From NCBI GenBank assembly GCA_031308135.1, contig JAHLJT010009419.1, positions 65,802,723-65,866,722 of the forward strand: a stretch of 64,000 nt of DNA, written 5' to 3'. The notes beneath the pieces are model-generated. The model worked only from the letters and a program-made list of their open reading frames with translations, had not been told where the DNA came from and made no database searches. This stretch comes from Acheta domesticus. Taxonomy: Eukaryota; Arthropoda; Insecta; Orthoptera; Gryllidae. The position numbers were made by a program, and so were the translations under genes. Positions 56,824 to 64,000 of this stretch are shown in pieces (within the stretch, counting starts at the first letter, position 1; every line of letters begins with the position of its first letter).

Positions 56824-57760
56824 CTAACTGTACTGAGGTGACATCAGAATAAAAGTGTGTGATTATGTTCTATACTCCAGCAATGTCATAAAGTTGAACT
56901 TTTATTGATACTTGATTACGGAAGTAATATAATATAATTTAGATTTAATTAGTATAGAATTTGTATTCAAATATCCACTACAACTTAGTAATTAATGCCT
57001 GTATTAACACAACAAATTGATGGTCACAATTAAGTGAGTTTGACATGAAGGATTCACATATTAAACTCTAAGTTTCTTAATCATAAAAGAAAATGTCTTC
57101 CATTATACACTTCTTAGCCTACTTAGCTTAGCTTCTTAGCCTACTGTAAATAACTAAAATCTGTAGTGTGTGTAATGAAATCCATTATTAAAAGTTCTTG
57201 ACAAAATTAGCTTCATACATTGCAAATAAATAACAGATACTCCAAAAGTTGGGATAGTGATGTAATAGAATAGGTGAGAGGAATGGTAATGGAACCAATG
57301 TGAAGAGTCATATCAATTGACATCTCAACAGTCAATAAGAGTCGATCTGTGGTCGAACGAGTCTCTTGCTGCTTCCGTTTTCGTGGGTATTGCGGCTGCC
57401 CGCACACAAGGAAACTCGGACCGGCGATTCTCGAAGCGACGGCGGCGGCGGCTGCGGCAACGTGGGAGCGTCCTGTCGAGGGCGGCAGAGCGACGTCTCC
57501 GCGAGCGGCCGCCGCGCCGTGGCGGCGAGTAGAGGAAGTGAAATTCTGCGTGACCATCAATTTGTTGGGTTAATGCAGCCATTTATTACTATGTTATAGT
57601 GAACATTCGATCGAATACAAATTTTGTACTAATTAAATCTAATGTATAATATATTACTACCGTAATAGAATATCAATAAAAGTTCATCTTTATGACATTG
57701 CTTGTGCATAGAACTTAGACACACACTTTTACTCTGATGCCACCTCAGTGCTGTAGCTAG
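56824..57760. mobile_element. Foldback element with about 0.2-kb inverted arms
   Basis: The left arm 56824-57027 (ctaactgtactgaggtgac... to ...caaattgatggtcac) pairs with the right arm 57550-57760 over about 205 bp at roughly 80-85% identity by eye. The loop contains AT-rich DNA and a CpG-rich block (57340-57540) whose Arg/Ala-rich frames are compositional. No transposase is recognised. Confidence 0.75.
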
Positions 57761-58829
57761 ATCACTCAAACTTCTTTAATTATATTTTAGTGTTTTAAAC
57801 TTTCCAATCGTCGTCATCATCATCTCTGACACAATAATTCTCAGAAAGAATTGACAGGATAGTCATATTTTTGCCAAGCAGAGGCTGCGATTGAGACGGC
57901 ATCAGAAGCAAAGACAAGTGCTTTAAATCTGCTGCAATGCGCGTGTGAGTGAAATTTCCTCTGACAGGTTTCCTCAATAAGTCACTCAAGTATGTTAGCG
58001 TGCCTCACCGGTAAATGTTTTTTTTGTTGGCTGTTTTTTTTAAGAGGGGAGGAATAAAACTATTTATTTGGTCATGTACAAAACTGTTTCAAATTAGTCG
58101 CAACTTATGATGTTATGTCTTGTAGTATGAATGGAGAGTTGTCGTCTTGGAAAGTGTTTCTAATCATTTGTTAAAGATATGATCGCAGTTTTGGACCGAT
58201 CTAGAATTGATTACTGCAACAAAGGCCAATTTTGAAATATTTTTCATTAATACTTCTGTGACTTGTAACCCAATCAATGTGTGGTTCTTTGTACCACATA
58301 TCAATTTATCATTTCAATTATTCGTTACTTGTATAATGAACACAAGAGTTCAGTTATATGCAGGTGGACTAAGATTCAGATAGGTTTATATCTATCCTAT
58401 ATTTTCCCATTCGCTACTTAACTTTCCCGTAGTAAATTAGACTTCCCTTAAGAGTTTTCCAGTAAGTGGCGTCTGCCAACTCTTGAAATATCCTGGGAAA
58501 AGAAATGGTTCTGATATTTTTACTTTCATTCTCATCAACGTCCTTCACTTTTCTGCCCTGCGATTCGGAATTGTCCTGTCAGGAGTACCATGAGCGGGGC
58601 CCGCGTGCATATAGCGGAAAATGAAAAGACATGTCCTTGAGGGGGAAAATTGGAATAAAAACTACGAGCGAAAGTGTCCGGAAATATCGTCGCCGGAGCG
58701 AAGAGAACAGGAAAATACCCCACTTTAATCGGTCTTTGAACTCTGTCATGCGTCGAGCTTCCGAACCTTCATAATACGTAGATGATTTCGGGGCTGTAGT
58801 TTTAAAACGCAGAAATCTCAAATTTCTTT
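57761..58829. other. Intergenic DNA, nothing recognised
   Basis: Minus-strand open frames at 58535-58821 have no recognisable features. Confidence 0.45.
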
Positions 58830-58945
58830 CTTTATAATTATGATTTTCATTAATGGTATTAATAATACCATCATTATGATTTTAATTATGGTATTAATAA
58901 AACCATAATTATGATTTTAATTATGGTATTAATTATAATTATGAT
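58830..58945. repeat. AT-rich tandem palindromic repeat
   Basis: About three units of attatgattttaattatgg and tattaata phrases, self-complementary within and between units. Confidence 0.75.
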
Positions 58946-61769
58946 TTTTCTACAGAGGCGAAAATCCATGTTGTAAGTTTTCCTTCTAATTGAAAATGTA
59001 TTATTAGTTTTGGCGATGGATAAGTTTAGTTTTTTGATAACTTAATGTCTGTTAAGCGTTTGATTAGTGCAGAAAGATTAAACTTTCTTTGTAGCAGATC
59101 ATCCTTTATGACAAACTCGTTTGATATAAACCTTACAGAAAGTGTCGTAGGTTAATTGTTAAATTTCTGGGCGCCAATGTTCCATTTTGGTCGATCTTAG
59201 CGGAACTTGCCGAGCAATTCTTACAGCGGTAATTTGTTTGGGAGGAATGAATGCTTCGACAACGCATCAATGAATATTTTACGGTGCAATCAATGTTTTA
59301 CGATAATAAATTCAATTTTTCTTTTAAGTTAAAAGGCTCAAACGTTTGATGTTAAAAAGATAATGAAATGATTCCAGGAAGTTATTAAATAAAATAATTG
59401 AGAATAGGCAAATAAATATGAATGATATTCCTAATTTTGTATTTCCGGTTAATGGGGTTGTGACTTTATAATATAGTTTTTTTAATTAATTAATTTCAAA
59501 TTAGTAGACTTGATTGGAGGTAAATCAATAAGATGGTGGAACGATTAACAGACTTGATAAGAGACTTAATTTATTGAAATGTTTGATGTGGAATCAAATG
59601 ATGAAAATCAATTCGCTGTAATTTTCAGTTTGTAGGTTCCATTTTAAAATTAAATTGTTCTTCAGATGACATTAATTGATTTAAGAAGTAATTTTATGTT
59701 CTTATAATATTTACTGTAGTAGAAAAATATAGCCGTCAATCCGCAGCTACATATTGTAGTGATACCGAATATATTACGGTTAATTGCGCGCCTAAGAATT
59801 ACTCCCGGGCTACGCCTGTCTTGAGGGTCAGCCGATGGCGCCAGGACGGCGGCGGCTGCTCGCCGCCCCCCTTCGCCCCTTTTGAATCTGTCACGGCCAC
59901 GTGTCCCGGAGCTTGGGTGGTCGTTTCGTGCGCACCCCCCGGTATTTTTCCGCGACGCTCAAAGCCCCCCCCCCAGCCTCCCTTGAGATTTCCAGCCCTT
60001 CACACCCCCAGCCATTAATAACTGCCCCTATTTGACGCAAAATTGAAGCGAGAGGGAGCGATAGCCAGCTTCTCTCTCATTTCTCGGCCTCAAAAACACT
60101 CGACGATTGGGCAGAAATAGTTTGAGACGCACTACCCTTGCGCCAATAGCCGCCGGAATTAGGCAATGTTGTGGAAGGTTCCAGAATCTTGGGGATAATT
60201 TTGGTGGGGGAAAGAAGCTTCGAGGGACTTCGAAGCAGGCGACGCAAGGGGAGAAGCGAAAGAGTTGCGTTCGGGGTAGGACGCGAGTAGCGGTCAAGGG
60301 GGGACAAGTTGCCTTTGTGGTGGCACTAGGTGCCGGAGACAGAGTTCGGTTCGTATTGGATGGACTTATAAAAAAAACATTGAGTTTTCTTGGGAGAATT
60401 TGTGCAAGTCCCCTTTAACAATTGTAGACCGCGGGGCTGTGTGACGGACAATTGACAGTGAATTGTGCCGTTTTAATATCCGACTTGTGCTCGAATTCGG
60501 GACTTTTTTTTGTGAGATTATCAGATAATTCACGAACTCGCTTCGATCTCCAAAATACAGTGTGATAGATCGAGAGTGAGGAGATCATTCGTTCGAGCAA
60601 ACATTACCTTGTCATTCACAACATTGTGCGGATGGCGCTGTGTGTTGGGCCAGCCCCAGCAACCCCTCGCTGCATACCTGGTTAAGTCCTGCGCACCCCA
60701 CCCGGGGCAGCGCCTCACTGCCCGTGACGACCCTCGCAGCCAGCTGACGGCCTGAGGTTATTCAACTTTGGTGGGTTGTGCAAGCCGCCTTGCGGAGGCA
60801 GTATTTATTTTGCTTTTGTGGTGCGCCCGTGGTCGAAAGTCATAAACTGTGTGGCGAACAATTTTTGCTAATTACCTTTCGACCGGGCGACGAAGAGAGA
60901 TTCCCCGGCCGCGCTTGGCCGTCAAGAGGGAATTTGCGCAAGGAGAAAATCTTTGTCATTGTAATTGTATCAATTTGTATTTCTTAATTTTAACTTGTGT
61001 GTGTGCATGACATGTTTTTTTTGATTTGGGTAAAGGGGAGCATGCTCGCCGACATGATTGGTACCAGTTCATTCGTGATTTCTTACTGAATAAATCCCCC
61101 ATGTTGTTATATGAATGCAATGCTTATCATTTGACCCCGACCGCCAACTTCCTCCATCATCGCCATTTCAGGCCAGACTGTCTATCGACTGAGCGAGCCG
61201 GCTACCCGTCCGAGGCGCCCAACCGAAGACGAAGGGTAGTCGCAATATGGAACCCAAGTTTGTAAACTTTTACATGGCTGTACTTCACAAACGGGTGGAA
61301 ATGTTTTACTCAAAATTTTTAGTTTTCTTATTCTTTGATCATACTACCTATTTGTCAAATTTCATCTGAATCTAAAAAAAGATGAGATAAAATTTTAATT
61401 AAAACTGGGTTGATTTAACGCGGAATGACCCTGTACAGTTTTCAAAGTATTAATGTTAACGGTTGGTTTTGCATAGAGGATGCTCTTGTATTGTTCCTCC
61501 TTTTATGTTGTAGTAGATGTAGTTGTATTTTCTTTTATTGTGTTATATTGTAAATTGTTTTTGTATGGTGAATGTAGATGTATTGTAAACCTGCAGATTT
61601 ATAGTTACCACCTGGCAATCAACCAATTGTAGACAAACAAATGTTATTTTTAACCCGTCTACATTACCCACAATGAAATTCTACAATTACAAATAAATTC
61701 TGATAAATATTTTCTCAAACTGTTTATATTAAGGAGGATCTTTTGGCTTATCACAGTAATTTCGAAAAC
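58946..61769. other. Intergenic DNA with GC-rich islands
   Basis: AT-rich to 59790. It then has GC-rich patches at 59820-60010 (with a C10 run) and 60620-60770. Open frames here are short, overlapping on both strands and unrecognised. Confidence 0.4.
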
Positions 61770-62060
61770 TTAAAGAAGTAGCATTTTAAAAGTCAATATG
61801 GATGTTAGAGTTTTTTTCAATAAATTATGTTGTAAAAAATCAGGCCAGGAAAAGTACAATTTTCTTGAAACAAAATTGTAGTTTTCGTGAACTTTGTACT
61901 TAAACTTAATGTCATTTATTTTTAAAAATTGAGAAAAGGATTGAATTTTTTCCTCTTTCTCCGCGCAGAGCAAAGTAACCTAAAAAGTCTCATTTTCTTT
62001 GAACTCTCTGAGTTTTCGCAAATTGCAAAAGTTTCAAACAAAACGAGACAATGTATGTCG
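61770..62060. repeat. Dispersed repeat family D, partial copy
   Basis: agttttcgtg...tacttaaacttaatgtcatttattttta, then cagagcaaag and cccattttc-type phrases, parallel 47545-47730 in the same order. Confidence 0.4.
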
Positions 62061-62551
62061 TTGTGGCCCCAATAATTATCTTTGATCATCACAGCTCATG
62101 TGTACCTTTATCCGAAGCTTAAATTTGAATCTTGGTTGAAGTACAAAGACATCTCCGTTCAGGTTTAGAAAGTCTCCTCAGTCACCTCAATAATGCAGTC
62201 AACAAAAATGGAAGTGTGTTAGAATAGCGTGTACAAACACCCTGACGGGCGTTAGGGTTACCGGGTTTACCTGGAAAGAGTTCTAATAATAATAATTATC
62301 ACTGAGAAGGCCATAGTCGACGAAAGTCAGTTTTGGAACTGGTTCCAGATTTGCATTTCCAGTTGGCGGATTATCCCGAAAATGCTGGTCCTGTAGTGGA
62401 AGAAAGTTTGCGCGCGTACGTTCTATACAAGAATAACGTTCCACGAATACATTCGTTTAATACGTCTAGTTCGTCTTCTTTTCTGGTTCAACATTGTTCT
62501 GGTGTCTTCCATTACTATTAGGTTTTGATTTGATCTATGTTTATTCGATGT
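62061..62551. other. Intergenic DNA, nothing recognised
   Basis: One chance open frame (62333-62521). Confidence 0.45.
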
Positions 62552-62761
62552 AATGACTAAGCTGCGGATTTTTGCTAATTTGCCGATTTTTAACCTTCAA
62601 TTAAAAATGCAGTATTTTAGGTTACTTATTCAGTTTGAGGCATTAGTGGTATTATATTTTAATACACCTAAAGCTTCAAAATGCATATGTAACCTAAAAT
62701 GCTGCGAAGGATAAAAATCGGCAAATCGGCAAATCGGCAAAAATTCACAGTTTAGTAATGA
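62552..62761. mobile_element. 210-bp foldback MITE
   Basis: The left arm 62552-62625 and right arm 62688-62761 are inverted copies (aatgactaagctgcgg..., then tttttgc.aatttgccgatttt, to attttaggttac). The right arm carries two extra aaatcggc units. It has a short loop and no coding. Confidence 0.75.
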
Positions 62762-63890
62762 CACGTAAAATAAACCAACAAAATTAATTAATCCGTCGTG
62801 GGTATCCTGTCACAATTAGTAGATCCCATATTCTAGCACTCTGGGAACGAGTAAGTAATGGATAAAATTACAAAAATCATTGTGATATCTGGTAGCGAAC
62901 ATAGGTGTTAAAATCAATTGATAAGTTTGAAAGTTGATTTGATTCCAAACCAGAACATTTACAACAATTCAGGTCTTTCCGTAGGTGAAACATTGATAAT
63001 GAATCCAGAGACTGAATATTAGATAGAGACAACAGCAAAAACATTCAATGTAATTTTATTGTGTTTTTCGTGTAACAACGGGCATTCAGGCTTAATGTGA
63101 GAGATAAAATTTGCGTCCTTGGCGGCGGGTTAAGAACGAGCAAATTGTATACACATATGTGCATACGAAGGTGCACGTCTCATGCTTTACTCAAAGAAAA
63201 TCGACGTCATCAGTGCGAAATGGAAAACTCACCGCGGAACTGATTCCGACCTATAATTAAGATCGTTTGGGCGCAGAGTTTCATTATCAGTAAGTAGCGA
63301 TATTTAAGTATTGTTTTCAATGGCAGCCTGGTCACTATTTCAGAAGAGGCTTTATATTTACGAATGGAAAGAAATTCAGCTTCCTACGCAAAAGCATGAT
63401 TTAATTTAATACAATGAAAAATATTTACTCCAGTTACGTTCAAACTAATTGAAACAAATCTGTTATTTTTTTTCTGACATCGCTCATAAGTTGTCATGTT
63501 ATTTCAATTTTAATGGGCTGGCTATTAGACCGTTTTGAATCACTGACCTTAGCGCGGGAAGTGAATTTTTACAAACAACTAATTCAAACGGATAAAAGGA
63601 ATGCATGTGAAATGTGCTGAATAATAAGCAGTGATTCGACAACTTGTGTTAAAGTAGTTATGTTAGGGTAGAAAAGTACTGGCAATTTGATACTGAGAGA
63701 TTGACTTTTTTTATCGTGCATTTCCAAGTTGACGGTGAGGCTCCAGCATTCGTCGATTAACTTAAAACATTCTTTAGTGCAACCAACGCAAACTTTTTAA
63801 TGCATTTTACGTGAAAATAAAGACATGGCTTGTATAAACTCAAATCCTTCGCGCCTTAAAGTATTTTAGTAGATTAAATATACGTAGAAT
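62762..63890. other. AT-rich intergenic DNA, nothing recognised
   Basis: No supported open frame or repeat. Confidence 0.5.
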
Positions 63891-63891
63891 A

Positions 63892-64000
63892 CAGTCAGCC
63901 CCCGACTTACAAAAGCTAGAGATACGAGAAATCGGAGATGACATTCTCGCCTATCACTTCAATAAAAAACGACGTATTTGATTGCGCTGCGAACGTTGTT
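63892..64000 (+). mobile_element. Possible left end of a pogo/Tigger-like element, cut by the window edge
   Basis: A preceding TA and the end CAGTCAGCCCCCGACTTAC resemble pogo-group terminal repeats. The next bases contain the self-complementary-looking ctagagatacgagaaatcgg. The rest lies outside the window. Confidence 0.4.

Noticed and set aside
1..64000. CRISPR arrays, operons, ribosome binding sites or other bacterial features
   Set aside because: The spliced Osiris gene, microsatellites, LINE and mariner remnants show this is insect nuclear DNA. The regular repeats present are minisatellites or intronic arrays without unique spacers or cas genes.

Overview
This is a window of eukaryotic, almost certainly insect, nuclear DNA. 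It has an AT-rich, gene-poor background full of degraded transposons, short GC-rich islands, and one gene I can identify with confidence. That gene is a member of the insect-specific Osiris family (DUF1676), encoded on the minus strand in three coding exons: 37891-37652, 35387-35174 and 17525-17245. All splice phases agree, and the spliced product is 244 residues with a signal peptide, the two-cysteine region, a basic patch, a long hydrophobic segment and a His/Tyr-rich tail. Intron 1 is about 2.3 kb and intron 2 about 17.6 kb. Introns this large, with this repeat load, suggest a big-genome insect, perhaps hemimetabolous/polyneopteran. That placement is inference; nothing in the window fixes the species.

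Layout. 1-16.3 kb is intergenic. It holds a Jockey-like LINE remnant (2.7-4.1 kb), a TIR element (7.56-7.94 kb), an unrecognised 134-codon ORF (8.0-8.4 kb), and a nested stack at 9.5-13.9 kb: an old dispersed repeat invaded by a tRNA-derived SINE, a 2.6-kb foldback element with roughly 0.8-kb arms, and a mariner fragment. 16.35-37.98 kb is the Osiris transcription unit, from TATA box to likely poly(A) signal. Its large intron contains several CpG-rich blocks, a TA-flanked MITE, a candidate SINE and two possible plus-strand exons. Its small intron contains a diverged tandem array with a period near 97 bp that runs up to the exon 1 splice donor. 37.9-38.75 kb is the GC-rich Osiris promoter with a GGN tract.

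38.75-64 kb is intergenic. It holds a second copy of the 9.5-kb repeat family (40.66-42.73 kb, itself interrupted), a LINE C-terminal remnant (45.3 kb), a composite repeat (46.8-48.4 kb, related to 5.1-5.7 kb and 61.8-62.1 kb), a degraded mariner with both TIRs (48.7-49.6 kb), an 8-bp minisatellite (50.85-51.07 kb), further TIR/foldback elements (54.4, 56.8 and 62.6 kb), and the apparent left end of a pogo-like element at the right edge.

I found no canonical tRNA or rRNA gene, no CRISPR array, and no multigene system. The points most worth a second look are the tandem array touching the Osiris donor, the near-identical foldback arms, the cross-datable nested insertions, and the unrecognised candidate exons.
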